Below are positions 1-11,805 of a DNA stretch of 64,000 nucleotides, in pieces (position 1 is the stretch's first letter; each line of letters begins with the position of its first letter). The stretch is taken from positions 187,124 to 251,123 of the forward strand of contig SCFE01000078.1 in NCBI GenBank assembly GCA_004352715.1, given 5' to 3'. The position numbers and the translations under genes are program-made. The DNA is from Hofstenia miamia. Lineage: Eukaryota; Xenacoelomorpha; Acoela. Below the pieces are notes generated by a model. The model had not been told where the DNA came from, did no database searches, and worked only from the letters and a program-made list of their open reading frames with translations.

Positions 1-23
1 TATATATATATATATATATATAT
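1..23. repeat. (TA)n microsatellite
   Basis: Pure alternating TA dinucleotides at the window edge. The true extent to the left is not visible. Confidence 0.95.
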
Positions 24-1973
24 CATGCAATATGATCTCCGGTTGATCACAAAAGCTATCAGGTTGCCAAATGCTAGACACGTATTGTGGTGGTGAAGAC
101 ATTAAAACAAATAAAAATTGCGCGGTTGGTAATGACGCAATGTACCCAGGTTTTTCCAGTTCTCGGAATTTTTTAGAGTCCAACTCGCATGAATTCGCAA
201 AACTTCATCAGAAAACTCTGAAAAGAATTCATTAATACTTTTACTCAGACTCGAATGAAAATCCCTTGAAAAATAATTTATTTTTAATTTCACTTGCTTT
301 ATCAACCTCAAGTAAATAAGTTTTAGAGAAAAAAACACTAGGCAATTTGAAAAAAATGTCGAACGAATTCGGAATAGGCCTATTCTTAAAAAAAATTCGA
401 ACTTGAATCGTAAATATTCGAACTCGCTCCGAGTAACTCGAATACAATTCCAAAAGTTTGACTACGACTATATTATTGGTCGGTTGGCCACTAGCATTGA
501 ATTAGCAAATGAAATCCGCGGGCACTACTTATACGAGTGTATATTAACAAATACAGTTGGCCAACCGGCTTCGCAAGTTTGAATTAACTATAATACATTC
601 CAACCAGCGGTTTCAGTCAATCCTTCTTAAGTAGACTTGGCCGCTCGCGGTTTCAATAGTTGTTCAACCGGCGACGTGCGTGCAATTAGCAAATACGCTC
701 ATTGTTTGGGGTATGGTTTGAGTTAGGGTTAGGACTATAAGGTGTGAGTTGGCTTAGTTTAGAGTTGGGATTATAGTTTGTGTTAATGCTGAGGTTGGGG
801 AAAGGGTTTGGGTTAGGTCTATAATTATTATATTGAAAAACTTGCATATTTTTGCAATTATTCAAGGAGATAACACAAAAGTATCAATATATTAAATATA
901 AACTTACTGCATAGGAAATTTTTAGTTTTGTAAATTAAATTTCTTATTGAGAATGTTCGTCCAAAAGTATTTGTGTTAATCACCATTTATCCCACAGTAG
1001 CAGCTGGAGAAAATGCTTATTTAGTATTTCTGTCAATCATTGAAATTGCATCAAATCGTTCACTTCCCAATAAACATTGTTCGTTTCAGCAAAGTTGTAA
1101 ATTGGTTGAATCTGAAATGGAGACGTCTTCGTTGAATTTGAAACCTTTATGAAACGTACTATATATATGAAAAATTCGGAAATATTAATCAATCAAAACT
1201 CTTTGGAAATATTTATATAAAATATAAAAGGTAACTTACATCAAAAAATGTTTAATTTTATTTTTTATTTCGTTTCTTCAGGAATATTTGTTCACTGCTT
1301 GAATGGGACCAGTTGAAATCCTTAAATGCGTCATTTATGATCTATTTGAATTTTAACATAGCTTAAAATTGTAATTACTTGAATACATTACTGCTAATAT
1401 TATAATTATACATAATTACTAGCAATTACTATCTCTTGCGTGTAAAGGAATGAAATTTTCTGCATATAGATTTGAGAGTTACTCTTAAAAATTATTTATA
1501 AGGCAAAAATATATTTCTCACAAACGTTTAATTGCTAGGTGCAGCTTAAGTATCATTTCTTTCTAAACTTTAATGGCTTTTCTATATAGGACTTTCTGCT
1601 AAATTAATTAATTTTTTTAAATGTTAGGGGTATATATTTCTTTTTTTTATACCCGCATCTTTGGAAGTATATACGACATTATTGAACATTGCAAAGTTAT
1701 TGGCCGTTCAATGTGCTTATGTTATTAGTGGCAAGATAATGTATTAATGTATTAACATAAATTATCCACAATGATATGTGAGAAAACTTATTTAGCAATA
1801 ATACTATTGGTTTAGTTGTATTGGTACATCACGGCGTTTTATAGTAGAAAAGGAGAATGTAGTACTATTGCGTCATCAAGAACCTTAAAACGAAGAGCTT
1901 TCATTCGCATTGATATTTATATCAATCTAAACGATCCTGTTCAGAATCGTTGAATTTATATGAGTTTTTGCAA
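24..1973. other. No recognisable gene
   Basis: AT-rich DNA with only short open frames without familiar motifs. A G-rich stretch near 705-810 holds scattered TTAGGG-like words (for example GGGTTAGG) but no ordered array. I see no transposon ends or coding similarity here. Confidence 0.5.
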
Positions 1974-2061
1974 ATGACCAATATACCATCTACGTCAGAG
2001 TACACTCCCGAAATATCACCTGTAAATTCATTTATTGATGATACACCGGAAATAACTATAG
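1974..2061 (+). CDS. Candidate first coding exon, unknown protein
   Basis: An ATG at 1974 opens a frame of 29 codons without stop, rich in Ser, Thr, Pro and acidic residues (it begins MTNIPSTSEYTPEI), which runs directly into a strong splice donor, ATAG/GTGAGT, at 2061/2062. That is the expected shape of a short initiating exon. No downstream partner exon was identified, the segment is too short for family assignment, and such a frame could arise by chance in AT-rich DNA. Low confidence; listed because donor and frame agree. Confidence 0.25.
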
Positions 2062-3085
2062 GTGAGTTTGAAAATTGCTCAAATATATAATTAAATTAAC
2101 AAATGAACATGTTAACCCCACAAGTTCACATTTGAATAAATGAAATATTGTATTTGTTTAGAAATCATAAATTGAAAACACTGACAGAATAATCATGATC
2201 GTGTAGGTTTCCTTTAATATATTCTTATTGCTAGTTTTTAACTCCATGTTTCTTATTTAGGTATAAATTATTGAAATGAACATTTTATTTTTAAATTAGA
2301 TGCATTTGAGACATAGTGTACTGAGAAATTTTATCATACTTACGGATGATATTACTGATATATGTAGTTTAGCAATAAATGATATATTTGCTGAAATACG
2401 TAATAATGAAAAATTCGTATATTTACAGATTTTCAATAATGAAAATTACTTAATTTATTTTTTGAATTATTAGGTTATATTTTGTCACATGATATTACCC
2501 ACTGTACTAAGAATTTTATTTGTTTTCCCATGTATATCAATACCTTTCTGCTTCGTATATTTGAAATTATTGAAAATATCAATATAAATCGCATTTAGTA
2601 GTTCATTGTCATTTCGGCAGAAACTTTGCGATTTTGCGTCAAGCACAATGCCACAAAAGGATTTGTGAAAGAATTACTTTGTCTGCTCTGAGGAAATGGG
2701 CATTCAGAATTGCCGCAAAATACACGAAGTTTATTTGAATATGCATTAAGTTCTAATAAGCAACTTAATAGTACAAATTTATATTTTGGCGGGAATTTTG
2801 GTATTATGATTCAGCTTAATTTCATTAACTATAAGTTCTCTGATGCTATTCAAGTAGTGTTCAATTTCAATGGGATTCCATTTAGTAAATTGAGCAATCT
2901 TTCGCTATGGGATATTTCTGTATCGGGGTAATTGAAGTATAAAAGGCTTACAAATATTAAGCTTTTATTGAATAAAATCGTAGCAACATTATCATAAATC
3001 ATAAAAATTAATGCACAGTGCAAAGCATTTATACATGTGACATCAAGTACTCGTCGGTTTACCATAATCCAAGACTTTGTCGGTT
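2062..3085. other. No recognisable gene
   Basis: AT-rich sequence with short open frames on both strands (for example near 2710-2931 and 2850-3065) that overlap each other and show no motif. The sequence GTCGGTTTACC occurs twice (about 3054 and 3079) just before the direct repeat that flanks the Gypsy fragment. Confidence 0.5.
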
Positions 3086-3140
3086 TACCTTATGATAAAC
3101 CGGTAAACGTAATCAATTTGCCTAATAATTGTTCATATCA
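3086..3140. repeat. Direct repeat flanking Gypsy fragment, copy 1
   Basis: 55 bp that recur at 4525-4579 in the same orientation with two mismatches (it contains ATGATAAACCGGTAAACG). The two copies bracket the Gypsy-derived segment exactly, so they look like a long target-site duplication or the product of a repair event. Confidence 0.85.
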
Positions 3141-3760
3141 TTCTTTTTTTCGAATCCTGCAGGTGATAGTATCCTGACATTAACATCTCCAAGCGCTTAG
3201 GCGGCTTAGAAAGTCGGGATGATCGACGTGGGCGAAACAACTCTGACTGTGAAGCATCTTTGGAAGATTTGGGAGATTCCAAAATGTCATTGCTAGTGAG
3301 AATGTCTGGGTTAGCACTCTGGTCTACATCAACAAAATCCTGGACAACTGTCGTTGGCTTGAATGACTCGGCATAATCTTCAGCAGAAATCACATTAGAA
3401 GGATTCAATTCTTCCGGTATTGCAACTGTTGTGCATTCGTGGACAGTTTCTGCTTCAGACGGTGAAAGTGGAGCCAATGAAGTGGTTGAAACAGTATCAA
3501 TTCTGCCTCCTGCAGTCCGAATACTTGCAAAATGAGGTGAAATTACATAGAGAATCTCAACTGGATCACCAATAGTATCGCTCTTGCACCGAACATGACG
3601 TTTCAGCAACACTTCATTGCCAGACGTTAGTCAATACGGGAGAGAGAATCCTTGCATACCTTTTCATTGAAATTTAAAAAAACGGCTATGTGGTGTCTTG
3701 CCAGTTGTTGTGCAAATTAAGGAACGAAGAGCTGCTATACTTGTGGTAATATCTGCTCCC
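3133..3760 (-). pseudogene. Gypsy integrase C-terminal region, decayed
   Basis: The minus strand of 3612-3133 gives a 159-codon open frame starting LLKRHVRCKSD and continuing through EILYVISPHFASIRTAGGRIDTVS-like residues, then a Ser/Pro-rich tail with RRSSRLSKPPKRL. This is the familiar end of Gypsy/Ty3 integrases, which ends in a basic segment. Just upstream (about 3760-3612) the frame is broken, but scattered residues still match the end of the integrase core (RSLICTTTGKTPHSRFF-like). The catalytic D,D-35-E core is absent: the sequence jumps from the RNase H region straight to the integrase end, indicating an internal deletion near 3790. Not functional. Confidence 0.75.
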
Positions 3761-3796
3761 AGTCAGATTGAGATAAATTGCAGTAATGTATTATTG

Positions 3797-4015
3797 TTAA
3801 GATACCTTTCCAAATACCACCATTATATCAGATTTGGAGATTACATTAGTCATGGCATTTATTGCTTGTAATGCATCATTAGGTAACAGCAATTCTTTAT
3901 TGTGTGCTGCTTCTAAAATGGGCCTAATTTTAATGGCATAATTCTTCACCCATTTTGAGTTGTAGGCCAGCAAGAAAACTAGTCTTTTTAACTGTGGTAT
4001 TGTTTTTGGAACCAA
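3797..4015 (-). pseudogene. Gypsy RT connection / RNase H start, fragment
   Basis: A 72-codon minus-strand frame beginning MVPKTIPQLKRLVFLLAYNS and continuing to ALQAINAMTNVIS. Its composition and position, directly after the reverse transcriptase palm, fit the Gypsy connection segment (after YIGHFIT there is normally a P.T...L..FLG..NYY..FI pattern) leading into RNase H. The RNase H catalytic residues are not present because the segment is cut off near 3790. Confidence 0.55.
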
Positions 4016-4051
4016 GAACTCAACTAAAGCCTTTATGTGATGGGGATCTGG

Positions 4052-4524
4052 TTAATAATTACATTCTGTGATGAAATGACCAATATAATTAACTTTAGAA
4101 ACAGAAAATTCTGACTTCTCTAGATTGATCTCCAAATTGTATTTCTTTGCAGCAGCAAGAAATGTACATTGGTTAAAATCGTGTGCTTCTTGATATCGAC
4201 CACCAATAATGACGTCATCCAAATATGCATGTGTGCGTTGAAGGTTGTTGTCGGCTATGAAATTGTCTATGACGCATTGAAAAGCTGCAACAGCATTGGT
4301 TAACCCATATAGCAAATGCTTGAATTGGTATAAACGTTCTGCAGCTTCAAATGCGGTAAATGGGCTATCAGATTTTCTCAACGGCACTTGATGGTATGCT
4401 GATCTCATATCAACTTTCGAAAAAAATCTATTTTAGAACTCACTTTTTCCAAAAGGACGTCCATCTTTGGAAATGGGTAAGCATCTACTGGTGTGTAGCG
4501 ATAAATTGTCTGACTGTAATCAAC
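4052..4524 (-). pseudogene. Gypsy/Ty3 reverse transcriptase fragment
   Basis: On the minus strand, starting at the inner edge of the direct repeat (4524), the frame reads VVDYSQTIYRYTPVDAYPFP, the conserved Gypsy RT fingers region, then shifts frame near 4430. From 4408 to 4052 an open frame of 118 codons carries MRSAYHQVPL, a hydrophobic core LLYGLTNAVAAFQ, the catalytic YLDDVII motif, and the SEFSVSKVNYIGHFIT motif that ends the RT palm. Everything upstream (gag, protease, RT N-terminus, 5' LTR) is missing. One frameshift and the abrupt start make this a dead 5'-truncated copy. Gypsy RT normally copies element RNA into cDNA in a cytoplasmic particle. Confidence 0.88.
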
Positions 4525-4579
4525 TACCCTATGATAAACCGGTAAACGTAATCAATTAGCCTAATAATTGTTCATATCA
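4525..4579. repeat. Direct repeat flanking Gypsy fragment, copy 2
   Basis: Partner of 3086-3140. It adjoins the 5'-truncated edge of the Gypsy RT with no intervening bases. Confidence 0.85.
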
Positions 4580-4754
4580 GTAATGTTTGCTCAAATAATG
4601 TATTCATAGTTGTTCACTTTGCCCATGCATGACCCACCATTAGTATATTTTAAGTCATCTAAATCACACATTTAAAGAATTAGGTAACTTCAATTTGCTT
4701 AAAATTCCTCTATCAAAACTTAAGCAATAAAATTGTAAATCTGCGTTTCAATTT

Positions 4755-5176
4755 AGGTTATCTACCTTAAAAGAATTACAAACTATTGTACGAAACTTAG
4801 ACGTTAATAAATCTTCAGGTTCGACTTTTTCATGTATTTGGTGAACATTTATCATTTGCATTTATCAATGTATAGTTGAAAACGAATTTCGGAGATAATA
4901 AAAAAGTCAGGTATAACACATTTGTATAAAAATGGAGATCCCCTTATTGCTAAAAATTATAGGCCAATTTCAACAGCGCATCCTTTTAGTATGCTAGTTG
5001 AAAGGTTACTGCACTTTCAAATCAATCAATATCTTGGCACAGGACTAGCGCCCATTCTATTTGCAATATATGTGAATGACATTATTAAACATTTAAACCA
5101 TAGTGAAATTTATCAATTTGCTGATGACACATGTTTCATAAATACAGATAATGATGCATTTAGGGACACTTACTGA
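4755..5176 (+). pseudogene. CR1/Jockey-type LINE reverse transcriptase fragment
   Basis: Plus-strand frames show the order of a non-LTR RT: LSTLKELQTIVRN..VNKSSGS near 4765, then (new frame) KNGDPLIAKNYRPIST and LVERLLHFQINQYL at 4930-5035, then an in-frame jump to GLAPILFAIYVNDI and the catalytic FADDT at 5120-5135. The region between the NYRPIS block and the GLAPILF block is much shorter than in intact elements, so an internal deletion removed the middle palm. No endonuclease or 3' tail is seen nearby. Dead fragment. Confidence 0.75.
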
Positions 5177-5199
5177 ATATTGAAATTTTTCTATTACTA

Positions 5200-6260
5200 A
5201 TGACATTTTGAAGAAATTTTCATTACATGATTTTTTCTTGCCTGATTACATTTTCTTCGGTTTTTTAAGTTTTACTCTCAAGTTATTTGTCATTTTTTGC
5301 GCTGTTTATCCCTATATAGTCTACACAGATTTTTGATAGCTTATCTGCAGGCCACTAGCTTTGCTGAAGATATTCATATACTTAAGCAATTAGTCAGGCT
5401 GATCTTAGTAGTAATAATAACTGCCACATCGTCTGCAAGCACTTAATATTTTATGTTGACGTGCAGTAGTGAAGTGTGTGGTACATTGCCTAGGGTGCGG
5501 TCCAGTAGCTAGTGGCTAGTGGCTTGAAAAAATACTTCTTTTCAATCTGAAATGGATCTGAATTTAAATAAGGACTCTTGCGATAAGCAATCATAAACTT
5601 AAAAAGTATTTGTTTTTTATAATGTGAATAGAAAATTTTAAGTGCTTCAACACTATCTTGAGATAAAAAATGGACATATACTTACGAAATAGTACATGCA
5701 AATCAACTTATTTGTAAGCTTTATAATAATCTAGTTCCTAAAATAGTAATCAACTATAATAAAAATATATTTACAGAGGTTAAATATTTGAGTTTCTTCT
5801 AGTATTACCTCCCGTATTAATTTTTATGCCCAAATTCAAAAATAACCAATTTGCAATATCACTATGAATTGAAGTTGTTTCAAACAAGATAAATTTACTT
5901 CAAAATTGCTGCAAGAGCGATGAAAACAAGAATAGCACAAATAATGGCATATTGAAGAACAACCCCAAAATTTATGTTGCAAGACATTAAAAAATTGTTG
6001 TAGAGTGTATTAAAATCTGTGATAAATATATTAATTTTTCAAACAAAATTTGAAATTTAAATATAAATTTTGAATTTTACAGAAATTGGATACTAAATTG
6101 GATCAATAATTTTGAATTATATAGCAGCAACATAAGTAAGCAAATGCTCATATTCCATAGCTTTTGTCTAGCATTGATGAGCCCCTTTGCAGGCTCATAA
6201 ACACGTTCAACCAGAGCTGCGTGTTGTGCATATGACAAAGTGTGAGCTTGTCTGGGAAGT
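5200..6260. other. No recognisable gene
   Basis: AT-rich DNA without long frames or motif-bearing translations. I see nothing to annotate. Confidence 0.5.
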
Positions 6261-6546
6261 CATATAAAAAAATATTTTTAGTGATTTCTCTAAATTGGTC
6301 TGCATTTTTATGCCTTTATGAAATCAGACCAATTTAGGGAAATCGCAAAAAATACTTTCTTATATGCATTGTTAAGAAAATATATGTGTAATAAAATGCA
6401 ATTGCCCCAAAATCTAAAAAACATTTCCTTTGAAGAAAAACAGCACTACTGTACATTGCACATTGCTTCGTCATTCAGAAAGATTTCGTGATGGGAGAAA
6501 AATGCATGCCAATTTAGAGCAATCGCTAAAAATATTTTTTATGCCA
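6261..6546. mobile_element. MITE-like element with ~40-bp inverted ends
   Basis: The left end (AAAATATTTTTAGTGATTTC, then TCTAAATTGG) is the reverse complement of the right end (CCAATTTAGA, then GCAATCGCTAAAAATATTTT) at about 80 percent. A third, inverted copy of the same words at 6330-6356 makes the left part a hairpin by itself. No coding capacity. No clear target duplication was found, so superfamily is unassigned. Confidence 0.5.
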
Positions 6547-6928
6547 TGTATCAAGATAGCACTCGAAATCCATTTTCGTACGCCATCTCACGACAGAAAT
6601 ATTCCGTAGCAAGAAATATTTCGTGTAATGGGTGAAATTTGACGGCAAGATTTTCATGTTTTGGAAATAGTTTTATAATACTGCTACTAAGTCCGTTTGA
6701 AAAATGGCGGTATGTATAAAGTATTCTAATAACATACGAATAGAAGAGTTACTGAATTTTCATAACAAGGAGAATTTCTTACCTTATCAATTGCCTCCAA
6801 TGTTTCCGAAATATTGTTTTATGCGCTTAGAACATCATGTTCATCATCAGATATACTTAGTGGTAGGAAGTTTGCATTTCTAGATGATGGTCAGTTTTCT
6901 TATAAAGGTTTTTATAAAATCCTCTAAA

Positions 6929-7918
6929 AGTAAGTAAGTAAGTAAGTAAACTTTTATTGTTATGATAATCATCATAACATTAAGATTATGAATAAAGGAG
7001 AGTTCACGATTTCAGGAATCGGCTGGGGAAGAGGTAGAGTTCTTTAGAGCTGGTCGTTTTCCTTACTGACGGCATTCTGTGTCGTAGCTTTGTCATTGCA
7101 TACTCTGTTTGCTGCAGAACGTATTTATACAGCGGATGTTTTACGCCCATGCGTTGGATTTGCCTGTATAGCCTTCGGTCTGATATGCGAATATGTTCTC
7201 TTATTGGAATGTAGTTTGATATGATTCCCAAGCGCATGGCTTTCTTCTGTACTCCATCAATCTTTTCAAGAATAGTCTTAGCCGCCCCTCCNNNNNNNNN
7301 NNNNNNNNNNNNNNNNNNNNNNNNNNNNNNNNNNNNNNNNNNNNNNNNNNNNNNNNNNNNNNNNNNNNNNNNNNNNNNNNNNNNNNNNNNNNNNNNNNNN
7401 NNNNNNNNNNNNNNNNNNNNNNNNNNNNNNNNNNNNNNNNNNNNNNNNNNNNNNNNNNNNNNNNNNNNNNNNNNNNNNNNNNNNNNNNNNNNNNNNNNNN
7501 NNNNNNNNNNNNNNNNNNNNNNNNNNNNNNNNNNNNNNNNNNNNNNNNNNNNNNNNNNNNNCATCTGGGGTATAACCCAGCTTCTTCAGCTTCAGCAGCA
7601 GGAACACTGTAGAGTTTGCTCGCGCAACTACGGCCTCAATATGTTGTCTGAAGCTAAGTTTCTCATCAATAATAACTCCAAGAACTTTCACAGCTGCGAC
7701 TTTGTCAAAAATAGTTTCAGGGTATAGGAACTAAAGGTGAAGACTAATTCGTGCGTCTTATTATTGTTGAAGGACAAGTTTTTCGAAGCATATTGGCGCT
7801 GTAAAGAGTCAAGAATTTGATCAGCTCTATCTCCTGAATCTGCTGAACCCGGAATTACTGGGTTATTATCGTCGGCAAAGGTCGTCAAAGAATAATTCAT
7901 TACTACTGGTGAGTCCCA
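6929..7918 (-). mobile_element. LINE C copy 1, 5'-truncated non-LTR retrotransposon
   Basis: Read on the minus strand the segment starts at 7918 inside the RT palm, contains TTFADDNNPVIPG (catalytic FADD) near 7875, VLGVIIDEKLSFRQHIE near 7685, a gap, and the C-terminal region from 7290 to 7004 (IDGVQKKAMRLGIISN, SDRRLYRQIQRMGV). It ends with AATAAAAGTTTACTTACTTA, a polyadenylation-like word followed by a (TTAC)n tail at 6929-6949. Such short tandem tails are typical of CR1/L2/Rex-type LINEs. A longer copy of the same family is at 29070-29534. Truncated and not functional. Confidence 0.85.
7292..7561. other. Assembly gap
   Basis: Run of N inside LINE C copy 1. Confidence 1.
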
Positions 7919-9250
7919 TGCTTATCAAAAGATCTTTGAGCGTAGTGTTTAGTAATTTCACTAGTTATGTATGCAATTAGGCTTTCTAAATATCTGATCT
8001 TGCCATTTCTGTTGTTCATGATGTCTCTGCTTCTTAACAATATACTGCTTTGCCCTTACTTTCTACCGTCCAGTGTGTTTGATCTATTTAGAATAAATTT
8101 GTACAGATCATTCTTGTTTGATTCTACTATACTAGTTTTCATTTTCCATATGGTGTTTGGTTGCAAAGTTTGTAACAAACAGCTTATGATCAGAGTAATT
8201 TATATTTTCACCTTCGAATTTAAAGTATTTGCAAATTGGATGCAAAACCGTGGCATAAGGGGGAACTGTAGCTAGTTGATTTACTAAAGTACGTATGTGT
8301 TAAATTGCCAATTTCAGCTGACTCATCTACAAATTTCGAAATTATATGATAACCTAGAAAACTTAATCCACATAGTGTTATGGTTTTCTAGTAAACAAAT
8401 TGTACAAATCTCTTTCTAAATTGTAGCATTTGGAATCTCCTACCATAATTAGCATCCTTGGTTATAGATTTTATATTGAATTTTTCATCGCCCTTTTCCA
8501 AAAGAATGATTAATTATTACTAATTTTTGTTGCTTGTTATGCATTTCTCCACCTATATCAGGAGCTTTTTACTATAGAGCTTAGCTTTCAGCACAGTACT
8601 GAACCAACTTTTGGCGTAGAATCAAATAAATCAATTCAGAAGATTTTCTATATAGCAGTATTTGTGCTATGAACCACTATTTTACAGAAATCTCGTAAAA
8701 TGTATTTTCCATTTGCTGACCTCTTATTGTTTAAGAAGTTCAAAAAAAAACGATAGCAAGCTCAAAGAATTTAGTCGATTGCTCAAGGAATGGTGTCTAA
8801 ATTTTGGAAATTGGATCAAACATGAATGAACTATTGTATGATTATTTAATAAACCACAGTGGATTAACTTAATATATTTTTGGTACAATTAATTTGGATG
8901 AAGCATATTACTACTTATGTAGATATATGGTTTGATGCCCATTGTGACTCATTAATAATATTATCAAATTTTATGGAGGATGTTACAAGCACATCTAATT
9001 CTTTTGGTTTTGGAAAGTAATAAATGGTATTTGAAAATTTTTGTTTATTAATTCTTGTAGAAATTTATATTGCTATATTTCACTTATATAGATTATAAAA
9101 ATTGGAGTCATAATTAGCATAAAATGAACAAATATTGAATGGAAAGAATATTAGCGGAGGTAGGTTTATTCCATGAATTTTGTTATGATATCATTGATAA
9201 CATGATTAATTTAATGAAGATATATTTGGATCAATAGTGAACATTAATTA
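7919..9250. other. No recognisable gene
   Basis: AT-rich. One 102-codon plus-strand frame (7967-8275) is hydrophobic but shows no family motif and lies just outside the truncated end of LINE C; I do not consider it a gene. Confidence 0.5.
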
Positions 9251-10300
9251 ATGGAAGCAAATGAAAGCATGAAAAATGTCTATTTACTTGTAGAAATTCC
9301 TTTGAAAATCATTTCATTTAATTTCTTAAGAAAACTCCTGCCTCCTCCTACAAAAATACCAGATATTATTGTTTGCCATGTAGGTAAATTCAAAATTGTT
9401 CAAATAATAACAAAGAAAAATTATCAAAACTTCTCAATACAGTATTATCTAATTTGCCAGAAAGCCGAATAAATTGCAGTGTAGAATTAGTTTTAAAAGA
9501 CTTAAAAACGAAAACAGCCGATCAATATCGATTATATTCACTTGATGTTAAAAGCTTATATACCAAAGTTCCTTTAGTTGATGCTGTTGAATATGCAATA
9601 TCATTATTGAAAGAATATAACATCAAAATTTTAGCTTAGACTATGAAACCTTGAAAACTTTGATATTACTCTGCACAAAAAACACCCTTTGTGAATTTCA
9701 AGGAAAGTTTTATCTACAAGTTAATGGTGTTGCAATGGGAAATTGCCTTGGACCAACATTAGCAAATATTTATATGTCAAAATTTGAACAAAAAATGAAT
9801 GTTGCCAAAATAATGAATAAATTTCATTACTATGCTCGATATGTTGATGATATACTAGTTATATCAGAATATAATGTTAAAGACTTACTTCCTTCCTTGA
9901 ATTCTTTAGATTCTGCAATTCAATTCACCATCGAAGAAGAAAACAACAAAAGACTACCATTTCTCAATATTAACATTGAACAGTAAACCAACTGATACAA
10001 ATTTAGTAATTAACTACAATTCAAACGTANCATCTCTGATCATTTAAAGAACTGTAATATGAAATTTACATATAAAATTTTATCCAAGGCAATTGATAAT
10101 TTTCAACTAAGCATCATTGAATCAATTTATATAGAATTAAAGGAACCAAGCTTAAACAAAAAAGATGAATATAAATACAAACTAAATTTACCGAAAATAT
10201 TATAAAAAAATATATAAAAATATGTAATTTGATGAATATTTTGTAAATTTTATAGTGGGAAATATTTTGAAAATGGCAGCGGCATGCCGAAACATGTTAA
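9251..10300 (+). mobile_element. Penelope-like element, family 1, copy 1 (decayed)
   Basis: Plus-strand frames follow PLE reverse transcriptase order: a broken fingers region near 9360-9420 (IVCHVGK), then LPESRINCSVELVL and YSLDVKSLYTKVPLVDAVEY at 9455-9605, a frameshift near 9640, then VNGVAMGNCLGPTLANIYMS, the catalytic YARYVDDILVI at about 9830-9865, and AIQFTIEEENNKRLPFLNI to 9986, where the frame is lost. After a single N at 10030 the sequence resumes at the end of a GIY-YIG module (ISDHLKNCN) and closes with a C-terminal tail ending near 10205. About 480 bp present in the sister copy (30880-31362) are missing at the N. PLEs copy their RNA by target-primed reverse transcription and cut DNA with the GIY-YIG domain. 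Dead copy. Confidence 0.85.
10274..10296 (+). ncRNA. Candidate degenerate hammerhead-ribozyme relic of PLE
   Basis: GGC-AU-GCC followed by GAAAC resembles stem II plus the 3' core (GAAA) of the hammerhead ribozymes known in the terminal repeats of Penelope-like elements. The 5' core CUGAUGA is not intact here. The homologous spot in PLE family 2 (24231-24259) retains GATGA and a stem. Position, just beyond the ORF end, fits. Confidence 0.3.
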
Positions 10301-11694
10301 AATAAATGATGCGTTTCTTTTTTAAATTCATATATAAACTCAAGAATTTTGAAAGAAGAAATTAGTAATAGCTACATTTGCACGCAACGCCATGAAGGCA
10401 TTTTAGCAATTCCAATTGGTATACCTACAAATAGCAGGCATGTATTTTTGAATGGTTAAACTAGATCTTTGTAGTTTGATAACAAACTCATGATCCCAAC
10501 CAAATTAAAAATGATAATCAATGTTGTTAGATGTACTTATTCATTGTTTTGATTAGAAAATCATTCAAGTAAACACATATTAATTGTGTCATAATTTGAT
10601 AAATGTTGTGCTCATAGTTTTAAATAAGTTACAGATAATTATGTACTTTTGTATATTATTTTAAATTCTTAAGCATATTATAATTAAAATGTTGTTAGCT
10701 CTTAGAAAATCATATAAACTGTAATTTACTTTATTATTTCCGCACTTTCTCATGCTAATGCTAACTGAACATAAAATTGATCCTGAAGGAATTTTAAAAA
10801 TAAAATATTAACCATGTTTGTTTTGAAGATAGCTATTTTATAAAAAAACAATAGCTAATCAGTCATCTAAAGTAACACTGGGAACGAGACTGTGCAAATT
10901 GGAGTCATTTGCTTAATAAATTACATCATTATTACTAAGTAAATGTTTTTTCTAAAAGTTATTGAGCATCTCTTAAAGAAACATAGAAATATTTTATAAT
11001 TCATTTAACTCCAAGATCACTTGCCAAATCAGCATTTCAAATAGGGAATATATGTTGCTTTTAGAAAAAAATAAATATTAAGCAATAAAATTTCTCATAT
11101 TTACAATCTAATGGTTTAAAGAATAGTGCAGATCATCTTATATAATGAAGCCTTCTTCAAAAGAAATGAGAGCCAAAATGAAGACGAGGACAAAATTTGC
11201 TAGTAATATTTTTGAAGCACCTAAAATGATAATATTAGATCTACCAATATTTACATATAAATTCAAGGTATATGTAGTATATATATTTTGAAAACATTTA
11301 AAATATCTGATAATTTAAAATTTAATTTATTCAGAATGCTCAGAACATGATTATTCATATAATGCATGGAAAAATTTGTGCACTATAAATCCATACAATA
11401 TGCTGCTACTAAAAAATATAATAAATGTAATTGATAACAATTAGGAAAATATATCATTGGAATTCAAAATACAAACAATACGGATTGGGGTAGGGTTTGT
11501 TTTTGGGATTTCAATCTAATAATATATGTAACACCCAAGAAACATGGATTCATGGATCATTGATGGTCATTGATAAATCCAACATCAATTAATAATTAGG
11601 ATTTTTAACCTCATATAAAATACAATGCCCAAAATTTTTTAGTGATAACATTCCATAAAATATAAAACAAACATATTTAAGCTAACTACAATCA
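10301..11694. other. No recognisable gene
   Basis: AT-rich DNA with frequent stops in all frames and no transposon ends that I could pair. Confidence 0.5.
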
Positions 11695-11805
11695 TGATGG
11701 TGATATATTTACACAAGCTATATTCTTACAACACAAATTAATATTTATTAATTACAATTTGAAAATATTTGACAAGACTTTCTGAAATCATTTGAATTTC
11801 CTTAA

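Noticed and set aside
700-830. TTAGGG-like words suggesting interstitial telomere repeat
   Set aside because: Only a few irregular occurrences in a G-rich patch, not a tandem array.
7967-8275. 102-codon hydrophobic frame
   Set aside because: No motif, start context or splice context; likely chance in AT/T-rich DNA.
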